Of a DNA stretch of 64,000 bases, positions 56,506-64,000 are shown one piece after another. Position numbers and translations under genes: made by a program. The notes under the pieces are model-generated. The model made no database searches. It saw only the letters and a program-made list of their open reading frames with translations, and was not told the origin of the DNA. This DNA is from CAYNLK01 sp964398055 (lineage in GTDB: Bacteria; Chloroflexota; Anaerolineae; 4572-78; J111), in the NCBI GenBank assembly GCA_964398055.1, contig CAYNLK010000031.1, positions 8,888 to 72,887 of the forward strand, given 5' to 3'. Positions within the stretch are counted from its first letter, which is position 1, and every line of letters begins with the position of its first letter.

Positions 56506-58662
56506 ATGCGTCGACCCGGTTTGTGGGTGACCAATGGTCATCCCGGCGACCCCACCCAGATGCTTGGCTGGAAACCTGCCGCCGTCACCTGTTTTTATGA
56601 TTACCTGGGGGTCAACGGCATATTTCAATACAAAGCGGCCAATCCGCAAACAGTAGTGATTGTACGCTTCCAGCACTTCCGCAACTGGCAACAAGAGCCG
56701 GCCTATTATGCTCGCTATCTGGGCGAGCTGGTTGCCAGCAAATGGAATGATATGAAGGTCCTCGATCCTTACGTTTACTTTGCCAATGAGATGAACCTGC
56801 ACTATGAAAATGGCGACTCCGATCCCGGCAACCAGCACCTCTACACCACCCCTGAGTTTTACCAAAAATATGCCAATTGGGTCCGTCTCACGGCTGAAGT
56901 GATCAAGAATCGCGTACCCGAAATGAAGTTGATCACGCCGCCCTTTGCCTTTGGTCATCACGAAGATGGTTCGCCCGACTGCCAGGGTAGGCCGATGGAA
57001 GGTTGGGCCGGCTACGACTATCTGTACCAGACAGTACGCGATTATTTTGATAACATTCTAACCTTTCACGCCTACTGGGGGCACGCCGGCGGATCGGTTA
57101 AGAAATGGCTGTACGATCCGGAACTCTCTTCCTGGTATGCCTTCCGCTGGCGGCGATTGCTCAAGTTGTTTGAAACCCGCTATGGCCTCAAGGCCAGGGT
57201 GATTATCGATGAGGCCGGCAATTTTGCCGCTGCCGATCCCGACTTCACCGATCAGGTCATCTATTTTGCCGAAAATTGCCTCAGCGATCCGCGCGTCCTG
57301 GCCCTGACCTATTTCCTCTGGTACGACCCGACCAACAGTCCCGGCAACGTCCCCAATTCGTGGCGGCAGAAAATCCTCAATCTATCTGACCACCTCAGCC
57401 GGCTCAAAAATATGCCCGAAGTCCCGTTGACCGGCCCGCTGGGGCCATGTGGGCCGGAACCGGAACCGGCCCAAACCATCCGGGTGCTGTTTCCCGATAG
57501 CACGGTCAGGGTGATGCCCCTGGAAGAGTACCTGCGGGCGGTAGTTCCGGCTGAGATGCCGGCCCTGTGGCCGCCGGAAGCGGTCAAAACCCAGGCTATC
57601 GCCTCGCGCAGTTATGCTCAATATGCCATCGAGCACCCCCGCCACCCCAATGCCGACATCTGCACCAGCCCGGCCCACTGCCAGAACTACGATCCCGCTC
57701 GCATCCACCCCGCGACCGATGAGGCCATTCAGGCCACGCGCGGCCTGGTTGCCCGCTACAATAATCAAACTGCCAACGGCATCTTCTCGGCCAACTGCGG
57801 CGGGCACACCTTTAATAATGAAGATGTTTTCCAGGGCGCCCCCGTGCCTTACCTGCGCGGGGTACCCTGCCCAGACAAGGGTCAAAAACAGGGCCATGGC
57901 GTGGGCCTGTGCCAATACGGCGCCCGGGCCTTTGCCAACCAGGGTTATAGGTACGAGCAAATCATCAACTATTACTACACCGGGGTTACGGTCGGTTCGA
58001 TTACCGCGCCGCCGGTCGTCCAGACCGGCCTGATCTCCGGCGTTATCTTCAATTCCACTGGCCAGCCGGCTGCGAGTGTGCGTGTTGTTTTAACCGGCCA
58101 GGGGCAATCTCTGCAAACAACTAGCCAGAGTAATGGGGTGTATCGCCTGGCCAATCTCCAGCCCGGCACTTACCGGCTTCAATTGCCCGAACATAGCCTG
58201 GTCAAAGAAAATATCACCGTCTCAGCTGGCCAGGAAACCACGGTTGACCTGACCCTGCCTGCTGGCGTAACGGTCGAAATCAGCCGCGGCCCCGGTTTAC
58301 CGTTGATTGTGGGCGATTGGGGCGAACCGAATGCGCCAATTCTGGTGACGCCTCCGGCCGGCGGGCAGTTCGTAATAACAACCGGCACCAAGTTAGAATA
58401 TGGGCCGGGTGGTTTTGAGTTTTATGCCACCGTTATCGGCACCTACATCCTGCAAATCCAGAGTTACCGTTTTGAAATCCCGATGAACGGCCAGTACACC
58501 CGCCTGACTTTTCGCAAAGGGACCGCGCCGCCCGAGGCGGCACAAGTCCGCCTGATCTCAACGTCGTTGTCTCGTTCCCAGGCCGAACAGATTCTCCAGA
58601 CTCAATTAGAGACAAACCCGGCCACCAAGGGCCTGTTCACCATCGAACCCAATCAGCCATAA
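56506..58662 (+). CDS. Fusion of a GH clan-A-like barrel, a SpoIID/LytB domain and a CarboxypepD-reg-like domain
   Basis: The ATG at 56506 has AAGGAGG 6-12 nt upstream; a TTG at 56482 is only in frame. The 718-residue product starts with a barrel whose YFANEMNLHYE holds an Asn-Glu pair (E95, possible acid/base). IIDEAGNF supplies a second Glu (E236, possible nucleophile). From about residue 335 comes a SpoIID domain (IRVLFPDSTVRVMPLEEYLRAVVPAEMP, VKTQAIASRSYAQYAIE, GIFSANCGGHT). A beta-sandwich follows (GVIFNSTGQPAASVRVVLTGQGQSL). SpoIID is a glycan-cleaving partner in cell-wall remodelling. No signal peptide is visible, odd for wall enzymes. Confidence 0.75.
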   Translation: MRRPGLWVTNGHPGDPTQMLGWKPAAVTCFYDYLGVNGIFQYKAANPQTVVIVRFQHFRNWQQEPAYYARYLGELVASKWNDMKVLDPYVYFANEMNLHYENGDSDPGNQHLYTTPEFYQKYANWVRLTAEVIKNRVPEMKLITPPFAFGHHEDGSPDCQGRPMEGWAGYDYLYQTVRDYFDNILTFHAYWGHAGGSVKKWLYDPELSSWYAFRWRRLLKLFETRYGLKARVIIDEAGNFAAADPDFTDQVIYFAENCLSDPRVLALTYFLWYDPTNSPGNVPNSWRQKILNLSDHLSRLKNMPEVPLTGPLGPCGPEPEPAQTIRVLFPDSTVRVMPLEEYLRAVVPAEMPALWPPEAVKTQAIASRSYAQYAIEHPRHPNADICTSPAHCQNYDPARIHPATDEAIQATRGLVARYNNQTANGIFSANCGGHTFNNEDVFQGAPVPYLRGVPCPDKGQKQGHGVGLCQYGARAFANQGYRYEQIINYYYTGVTVGSITAPPVVQTGLISGVIFNSTGQPAASVRVVLTGQGQSLQTTSQSNGVYRLANLQPGTYRLQLPEHSLVKENITVSAGQETTVDLTLPAGVTVEISRGPGLPLIVGDWGEPNAPILVTPPAGGQFVITTGTKLEYGPGGFEFYATVIGTYILQIQSYRFEIPMNGQYTRLTFRKGTAPPEAAQVRLISTSLSRSQAEQILQTQLETNPATKGLFTIEPNQP

Positions 58663-58711
58663 CCTTGAAACTTTGCCTCTCAAAATTTATTGTTATGTAT
58701 GATTGAAAACT

Positions 58712-58730
58712 GATAATTGTTAATTGTTAA
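58712..58730. repeat. AATTGTT heptanucleotide repeat upstream of xseA
   Basis: AATTGTT-AATTGTT-AATTT units end 6 nt before the xseA start codon. Confidence 0.6.
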
Positions 58731-58736
58731 TTTCCC

Positions 58737-59951
58737 ATGCAACCTTCTCTCTTTGAATTCGAGCCTCGGGTACTCACGGTCAGCGCCGTAACCGCTTACC
58801 TCCACCAAAAACTGGAAGCGGATCTGACCTTGCAGGACCTCTGGCTTGAAGGTGAAATTTCAAACTGGAAGCCGGCCGCCTCAGGCCATATCTATTTCAC
58901 CCTAAAAGACGCCGGCGCCAGCCTGCGTTGCGTGATCTGGCGGTCCCAAGCCGGCCGGCTGGTTTATCTGCCCCAGCGCGACGGCGAAGCGGTGCTGGCC
59001 CACGGCCGCATCTCAGTCTATGAGGCCGGCGGCAATTATCAATTCTATGTGGATAACCTGGAACCGCTGGGGCAGGGCGCGCTCTACGCCGAGTTTGAGC
59101 GCATCAAAGCTCGCCTGGCCGCCGCCGGCTTATTCGACGCCGTTTTGAAGCAACCTCTGCCCCAGTTTCCGCGGGCCATCGGTGTGGTCACCTCGCCCGC
59201 CGGCGCAGCCCTGCGGGATATTCTGAATGTGCTCCGCCGCCGTTTTCCCCTGGCGCAGGTGATTGTGGCCCCCACCCCGGTGCAGGGGGAAGACGCCCCA
59301 CCCCAAATTGTGGCTGCCTTGCAGGCCATCAGCCGCCAGCCGGTGGATGTGGTCATTTTGGCCCGCGGCGGCGGCAGTTTGGAAGATTTATGGGCCTTCA
59401 ATGACGAGCGGGTGGCGCGAGCCATCGCCGCCTGTCCTGTTCCGGTTATTACCGGGGTCGGTCACGAAGTCGATTTTACCATTGCCGATTTTGTGGCCGA
59501 TGTCCGCGCCCCCACCCCCTCCGCCGCGGCCGAGATAGCCACGCCTGACCGGGCCGAATTAGCCCGGTTGGTGCTTAGCCAACAAACGGCTCTGGTTGAG
59601 GCGACCGGCCAGATGGTGGCGTCGGCCCGCAGCCGGTTAAAAAATAGTGAGTGGGCGCTGGCGCGCCTCTCACCCCAGGCTCAACTTGACAATTTCCGGC
59701 AGCAGGTCGATACCCTGCTTGGCCGGGCCGATCGAACCGTGCAACACTTCCTATCGTTGCAGCGGGAGCGGCTCAAGACCCTGGCCGCCCAGTTGGCCAC
59801 GCTTAATCCTACAGCCACGTTAACTCGGGGCTATGCGATTGTGCAGAAAGGTCAAACCGTTGTCAGTGAAACCGGCCAGGTGGAGTTGGGAGATGAAATT
59901 GTTGTCCAGGTGAGCGATGGTCAATTTGGGGCAACGGTAAGTGAAACCTGA
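58737..59951 (+). CDS. xseA: Exodeoxyribonuclease VII large subunit
   Basis: The 404-residue protein has the OB-fold start (VTAYLHQKLEADLTLQDLWLEGEISNWKP), the core GVVTSPAGAALRDILNVLRRRFP and VVILARGGGSLEDLWAFNDE with the catalytic acidic residues. ITGVGHEVDFTIADFVADVRAPTPSAAAE and a long coiled coil follow. It binds the XseB small subunits. Its partner gene lies 440 nt further on because an element is inserted between them. Confidence 0.95.
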   Translation: MQPSLFEFEPRVLTVSAVTAYLHQKLEADLTLQDLWLEGEISNWKPAASGHIYFTLKDAGASLRCVIWRSQAGRLVYLPQRDGEAVLAHGRISVYEAGGNYQFYVDNLEPLGQGALYAEFERIKARLAAAGLFDAVLKQPLPQFPRAIGVVTSPAGAALRDILNVLRRRFPLAQVIVAPTPVQGEDAPPQIVAALQAISRQPVDVVILARGGGSLEDLWAFNDERVARAIAACPVPVITGVGHEVDFTIADFVADVRAPTPSAAAEIATPDRAELARLVLSQQTALVEATGQMVASARSRLKNSEWALARLSPQAQLDNFRQQVDTLLGRADRTVQHFLSLQRERLKTLAAQLATLNPTATLTRGYAIVQKGQTVVSETGQVELGDEIVVQVSDGQFGATVSET

Positions 59952-59973
59952 AACCTGAAACGTGAAACGTGAG
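59940..59973. repeat. Heptanucleotide repeat at the end of xseA (GTGAAAC/CTGAAAC)
   Basis: GTGAAAC-CTGAAAC-CTGAAAC-GTGAAAC-GTGAGTC: five 7-nt units. The last codons and the stop of xseA fall in the first units. Confidence 0.8.
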
Positions 59974-60021
59974 TCATAATGCTGCACGGAACACGCCATA
60001 TGCACTACAGGAATCCTATGA

Positions 60022-60389
60022 CTCGATGATCAAGTTTTTTCGTTAAATTCCTGGCTCGTGATTTGACAATCATATGCCAGTAACCATATTATTGTTGAGT
60101 ATGGGCTACCTCAGTAGGAGCGAGGCAGCCCATCAGAATTGTTTTGCTTGTGGGTTTCCCACTATTTAGCGGAAAATTTGCTTTTTAACCGGGCCAGAAG
60201 CCTTAATAAATGAAGATCCAGCGATCTATCAGTAGACTCAGGGTCAGGCTTTGGCTTAACCCTTCAGCATCTATCTGTAAGGTCAATCATTTCAAACATT
60301 TACCAGACTTCGAGTCCTGAGAGAAAGCCTCCACAAGCTAAATCAATTATAAACTGCATAATTCATATTCAAAAAACTTGATCATCGAA
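60022..60389. mobile_element. 368-bp MITE-like element inserted at the xseB start codon
   Basis: Perfect inverted ends CGATGATCAAGTTTTTT (60024-60040) and AAAAAACTTGATCATCG (60371-60387), with two more bases on each side (one mismatch), bound a stretch without genes. TATGA is duplicated at 60017-60021 and 60390-60394. The interior is AT-rich and has a strong hairpin (GGGCTACCTC/GAGGCAGCCC, 60105-60132). Paper excision gives AGGAATCC directly before TATGAGTAAG, that is, a ribosome binding site and the xseB start. Confidence 0.85.
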
Positions 60390-60390
60390 T

Positions 60391-60633
60391 ATGAGTAAGA
60401 AAAAAGAGCAGTCAGCCGAAATCGAAAAAATGAGCTATGAAGAAGCCTACGCCGAACTTGAACAGACGGTGCAGCGGTTGGAGGCCGGCAATCTGCCTCT
60501 GGCCGAGGCCCTGGCCCTTTACCGGCGGGGGATGGAACTGGCCAGACATTGTAATTTGCAGTTGGACGAGGCAGAATTGTCGATCAAGAAGCTGGCCCCC
60601 TCCGGTGAATTGGTCGATTTTGAGCCGGACTGA
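60391..60633 (+). CDS. xseB: Exodeoxyribonuclease VII small subunit
   Basis: The 80-residue protein has the XseB helices: MSYEEAYAELEQTVQRLEAGNLPLAEALALYRRGMELARHCNLQLDEAELSIKKL. The start codon lies inside the right-hand target duplication of the element at 60022-60389. The usual ribosome binding site is now left of the element; the present upstream sequence has no Shine-Dalgarno match. Expression may be lowered or rely on sequences in the element. Confidence 0.92.
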   Translation: MSKKKEQSAEIEKMSYEEAYAELEQTVQRLEAGNLPLAEALALYRRGMELARHCNLQLDEAELSIKKLAPSGELVDFEPD

Positions 60634-60743
60634 GCGCGACGAGAGTCTTAACTTCCACTTTGACAGCCTCTGCAACTCAACGTATACTTTCAGTTCGGTT
60701 TGGCCAATAGGGTTACCAGAGTAACTGAAACGAGGTACGGATT

Positions 60744-61787
60744 TTGGGGTTCATTGGGCAGACGCTGCTCCGTTACTGGTTTATTACGATATCACTGGCG
60801 CTGGTGGTAGGATTTCAACTGGGGGTCGGCTGGCTGGATGTCAATGGTGATAGTCGCAGCAAGGCCACGGCTTTGGCTAACCGGGTCGTTACCTCCTTGC
60901 CCAGCCCAACTCGCACCCCCTTACCGGCCTCCAGCCCGACCGTTGCGCCCAGTCCAACCTTTACTCCCAGCCCAAGCCGTACCCCGACTCCGACCGACTC
61001 TCCTTCTGATACGCCTGCGCCAACGGATACTCCTCTGCCCACTACCACGCCCACCGACACCCCCACCCCCACGCCTGAACCAACCCCCCTTGCTGAAGGT
61101 CTCACCGCCCTGGTGCCCATTCTGATGTACCACTACGTCTCCACCCCACCGGAGGGCGCCGATGCCATTCGGCGGGATTTGTCGGTGACGCCGGCGCAGT
61201 TTGAGGATCATCTGGCCTATTTGCGCCAGGCCGGCTATGAAACCATCACGATGACAGAGTTGGCCTACGCCCTCAGCGGGCATACCACCCTGCCGCCTAA
61301 ACCCATTATCCTCTCCTTTGATGACGGCTATCGCGATAATTACGAAAACGCCTTTCCCTTGCTGCGGAAATATGGTTATACCGGCATCTTTTTTGTCTTT
61401 ACCCAGGTGATCGATACGTACAACGTCAGTTATCTCACCTGGGAGATGGTTCAGGAGATGCACCAGGCCGGCATGGAGTTTGGCTCTCACGGGTATCGCC
61501 ACTATGACTTGAGCGGCCGGGATGTCGATTTTCTGGTTTATGAGATTCTTGGCTCCAAAGAAGCCATCGAAGCTCGCATCGGCGAGCCGGTCCGCTTCTT
61601 CTCCTACCCCTCCGGTCGCTACGATGAGTTGACCATCCGGGTGGTCGAATCGGCCAACTTCTGGGGCGCAGTCACCACCCAATGGGGCGCTTTGCAAAGT
61701 TTTGACGATCGCTTTGAAATGCACCGCATCCGGGTGCGCGGCAACGATACCCCGGCCGAGCTGGCCGAGAAACTGAATCTGTTCTAA
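60744..61787 (+). CDS. Membrane-anchored polysaccharide deacetylase
   Basis: A TTG start with GAGG about 10 nt upstream gives 347 residues. An N-terminal anchor (LLRYWFITISLALVVGFQLG) is followed by a Thr/Pro/Ser-rich linker (about residues 55-115). Then comes a NodB domain with VPILMYHYV, ILSFDDGYRDNY (catalytic Asp and metal ligand), FGSHGYRHYDL (His-x3-His) and FFSYPSGRY. It would deacetylate peptidoglycan or another N-acetylated glycan outside the membrane. It has the same anchor-linker style as the protein at 31320. Confidence 0.88.
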   Translation: MGFIGQTLLRYWFITISLALVVGFQLGVGWLDVNGDSRSKATALANRVVTSLPSPTRTPLPASSPTVAPSPTFTPSPSRTPTPTDSPSDTPAPTDTPLPTTTPTDTPTPTPEPTPLAEGLTALVPILMYHYVSTPPEGADAIRRDLSVTPAQFEDHLAYLRQAGYETITMTELAYALSGHTTLPPKPIILSFDDGYRDNYENAFPLLRKYGYTGIFFVFTQVIDTYNVSYLTWEMVQEMHQAGMEFGSHGYRHYDLSGRDVDFLVYEILGSKEAIEARIGEPVRFFSYPSGRYDELTIRVVESANFWGAVTTQWGALQSFDDRFEMHRIRVRGNDTPAELAEKLNLF

Positions 61788-61808
61788 CCAACCAACTAAC
61801 CAGCCGCT

Positions 61809-63527
61809 ATGAATTTTGACGCCTTCGCCGTCGCCGCCATTGCCGTCGAGTTTCGCTCGGTCATTTTGGGCGGGCGAGTCCAGCGCGTCACCCAAATCAA
61901 CTCCCTCACCTACGGGTTTGAGATTTTCGTTCACCCCACCCGCCATTACCTGGTCATCTCGGTGGAGCCGCAGGCGCCGCGCCTGCATCTCAGCCAGGCC
62001 AAAGTTCGCCGCGGGGTTGGCCCCGACACTCCGCTGATGCTGGTCTTACGGAAATATCTGCGCGGCGCCCGGCTTGAGCAGCTCGAACAGCCCGCCTATG
62101 AGCGTATTCTTTACTTTCATTTTCATAGCCCCTTTGGCCCCATAGCGCTGGCGGTGGAGCTGCTAGGCACCCGGAGCAACCTGATTTTACTGGGGGCCGA
62201 CCAGACCATCCTGGGGGTGGCCCGGCTGGTCAAACCGGACGATCAGCGCCGCCAGCGCAGCCTTAGCCCGAATCTACCCTTTCAGCCGCCGCCCCCGCAG
62301 GACAAATTGGCCCCACCCGAGTTGACCGAATACACCCTGCGCCAGGAATTAGCCGAGGCTTCACCCGACCTTCGCCTGGCCAATCTGTTGCCGGCCATTG
62401 TCCGGGGCGTCAGCCCGCTGCTGGCTCGCGAAATCACCTATCGAGCCACCGGCGACGTGACTACAACCGTCGGCCAGCTCACCACCCTTGCCCCCTTCCT
62501 GGACGCCTGTCAGCAGTTGTTCGATGATCTCCAGTCGGACCGCTGGCAACCGACCCTGGCCTTCACTGAAGAAACCGGCGAGCCGGTCGCCTTTGCCCCC
62601 TATCCGCTTGACCATCTGCCCAATAGTCGACCCAGCGCCACCTTCTCCGAGGCCGTCGAAATCTTTTTTGCCGAGGCTGCCGGCGGTTACGCCATCGCCA
62701 AAGCTCCGCTGATCGAAGCAATCAATGAGGCTCGCGCCCGGTTAGCTCGCCGGCGAGAGCGGCTGGCCGAGGATGCGGCGGCCCAGGCCAATCCCACCGC
62801 CCTAAAAGAAAAAGGCGCAGCCATTTTGGCTTACGCCGCTCAAATCCAACCGGGCCAGAGTCAAATTACGGTGGAGTGGCTGTCGGGCGAAGCGCCCCTC
62901 AAGATCGAACTTGACCCTTCGCTCTCCGCCAGCGAGAACGCCCGGCAATATTTCAACCGTTATCGCAAGGCCCAGCGCGCCGCCGAGGAAATCCCGGCCC
63001 AATTTGACAAGATTTCACTGGAAGAGCGTTACCTGGAGCAGTTAGAGCAGGACCTGGCCATGGCCGACAATCGCCCGGAAATCGACGGGGTGGCTGAAGC
63101 ATTGGCCGAAGTCGGCTACTATCGCTCCCGCCGGGAGCGCCAAAAACGTCAAAAACAAGCGGCCACGCGCTATCTGCGCCTGGCCGCCCCTGACGGCGCG
63201 GCGGTCTGGGTGGGAAAAAATGCGCTTCAAAACGCCCATCTCACCTTCAGCCGGGCCGCGGCCGATGATCTGTGGCTCCACGCCCGGGACGTGCCCGGCG
63301 CGCACGTGGTCATCCCCACTGCGGCCGGCCTGCCCAGCGAGGCCGACGTCTTTTGGGCGGCCGGCGTTGCTGCCTGGTATTCGCGCGCTCGCCACGATAC
63401 CAGCGTTGAAGTGGATGTGACGCTCAAAAAATATGTGCGGGCCATCAAAGGCGCCGCGCCCGGCCTGGTCACCTATCGCCATGAAACAACCTTGCGGGTT
63501 GCCCCCCTGGAACCGGAAGAAGAATAA
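61809..63527 (+). CDS. rqcH: NFACT protein, ribosome quality control (RqcH-like)
   Basis: The 572-residue product has the NFACT-N start (FDAFAVAAIAVEFRSVILGGRVQRVTQIN), LAVELLGTRSNLILLG, coiled-coil helices in the middle, and the NFACT-R domain WVGKNALQNAHLTFSRAAADDLWLHARDVPGAHVVI near residue 470. Bacterial RqcH binds stalled 50S subunits and adds C-terminal Ala tails. Confidence 0.9.
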   Translation: MNFDAFAVAAIAVEFRSVILGGRVQRVTQINSLTYGFEIFVHPTRHYLVISVEPQAPRLHLSQAKVRRGVGPDTPLMLVLRKYLRGARLEQLEQPAYERILYFHFHSPFGPIALAVELLGTRSNLILLGADQTILGVARLVKPDDQRRQRSLSPNLPFQPPPPQDKLAPPELTEYTLRQELAEASPDLRLANLLPAIVRGVSPLLAREITYRATGDVTTTVGQLTTLAPFLDACQQLFDDLQSDRWQPTLAFTEETGEPVAFAPYPLDHLPNSRPSATFSEAVEIFFAEAAGGYAIAKAPLIEAINEARARLARRRERLAEDAAAQANPTALKEKGAAILAYAAQIQPGQSQITVEWLSGEAPLKIELDPSLSASENARQYFNRYRKAQRAAEEIPAQFDKISLEERYLEQLEQDLAMADNRPEIDGVAEALAEVGYYRSRRERQKRQKQAATRYLRLAAPDGAAVWVGKNALQNAHLTFSRAAADDLWLHARDVPGAHVVIPTAAGLPSEADVFWAAGVAAWYSRARHDTSVEVDVTLKKYVRAIKGAAPGLVTYRHETTLRVAPLEPEEE

Positions 63528-63703
63528 CAGCTATTTGGCCGGCTCCACGTACGGCGTTGGTAGTTTGACCGGTTCTTGTCAAGACAAAGGCCGGCGAGAA
63601 TGTTATTACGTTCAAGCGACAAGCGCCCTAAGTAGCGCGAAACGCGGTGGAGCGCGTACACCTGCACTTACGCTCCGATTATACTGAGTTGACTTAAAGA
63701 TTT

Positions 63704-63973
63704 ATGATCCTGGAAGTGGTGAACAGCGCCATGTCTGCAAATCGATTAAGAATCGACCTGGTCAAACTGATCCGGCAGACGATTGACCAACTGGCCGGTT
63801 CCGCAGGCCAGGAATTGTTACGCCGCTGGCTAGAGCAAGCGCATGAGCAGCCGCAGATCATTGAGTTTGACCTGGAATCGGTGCAGCCGGAGCCGGGTAC
63901 TGAGAACGTGTTTCTTAAATCGAATCCGGTGAAAATCGGCCTACATGTCACTAGTATGATAAAAGGCAACTGA
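63704..63973 (+). CDS. Hypothetical protein
   Basis: An 89-codon frame begins 176 nt after the RqcH stop; the ATG at 63731 is an alternative. The product has an amphipathic helix region (LRIDLVKLIRQTIDQLAGSAGQELLRRWLEQA) and a polar tail. No family is recognised and no ribosome binding site is seen. An inverted repeat (GGAGCG...CGCTCC, 63649-63676) lies upstream. Confidence 0.4.
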   Translation: MILEVVNSAMSANRLRIDLVKLIRQTIDQLAGSAGQELLRRWLEQAHEQPQIIEFDLESVQPEPGTENVFLKSNPVKIGLHVTSMIKGN

Positions 63974-64000
63974 TATAAAATAGCTCACGGACCTGGTAGA

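Noticed and set aside
1..64000. tRNA and rRNA genes
   Set aside because: No T-arm (GGTTCRAATC) or acceptor pattern and no conserved rRNA sequence was noticed; a covariance-model scan would be decisive.

Overview
The window looks like a chromosomal segment from a member of the Chloroflexota (probably Anaerolineae or a relative). This is inferred from high-GC coding sequence, Thr/Pro-rich linkers after membrane anchors, DUF2079 and GT39-type membrane proteins with large C-terminal modules, an NFACT/RqcH protein, and many small palindromic and tandem repeats. No rRNA, tRNA, CRISPR array or complete transposase was seen.

Layout. 1-4.5 kb (minus): a DUF2079 membrane protein running off the edge, a UPF0175/DUF3368 toxin-antitoxin pair and a very large GT39-like membrane protein. 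4.7-11.2 kb (plus): a CBM48 mini-protein, a hydantoinase/oxoprolinase, PrmA, a DUF218-like protein, a PHP histidinol-phosphatase and a BtpA protein. 11.2-15.0 kb (minus): a 1272-residue protein built on the GlmS plan but with insertions, substitutions and an extra SIS module. 15.2-31.2 kb: a CarH/LitR-type MerR-B12 regulator followed by genes typical of light and oxidative-stress regulons (TIGR01777 epimerase, SRPBCC proteins, an ABC pair, a CrtI-like oxidoreductase, a NAD-binding/DUF2867 protein, and later a redoxin, an SDR and photolyase). 32.2-43.2 kb (minus): an exporter operon (TetR regulator, lipoprotein adaptor, beta-propeller protein, a PFK-like probable pseudoenzyme, ABC ATPase, two 801-residue permeases). 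43.6-54.5 kb: housekeeping and envelope genes (rsmE, response regulator, RusA, PspA, GT39, PIG-L, greA, lysS, GNAT). 54.7-56.4 kb: a wrecked serine recombinase and gene-free sequence. 56.5-64 kb: a GH/SpoIID fusion, xseA and xseB, a polysaccharide deacetylase, rqcH.

Most notable: (1) the redoxin gene at 28628-29098 has an in-frame TGA exactly where the catalytic Cys of a CxxC motif belongs, with candidate hairpins just downstream, so it is probably a selenoprotein; a six-frame translation splits it. (2) Many intergenic gaps, and two genes in frame, hold degenerate tandem repeats whose unit is always 7 nt though the unit sequence differs. (3) Two MITE-like elements can be excised on paper to restore genes: one (60022-60389) landed on the xseB start codon and separated it from its ribosome binding site, the other (55004-55113) sits in the recombinase pseudogene. 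(4) A four-copy palindromic repeat with TGTCATTTCGA arms is dispersed between genes. (5) The GlmS-like and PFK-like proteins have altered catalytic motifs. (6) greA has a terminator in its leader, as described for E. coli GraL.
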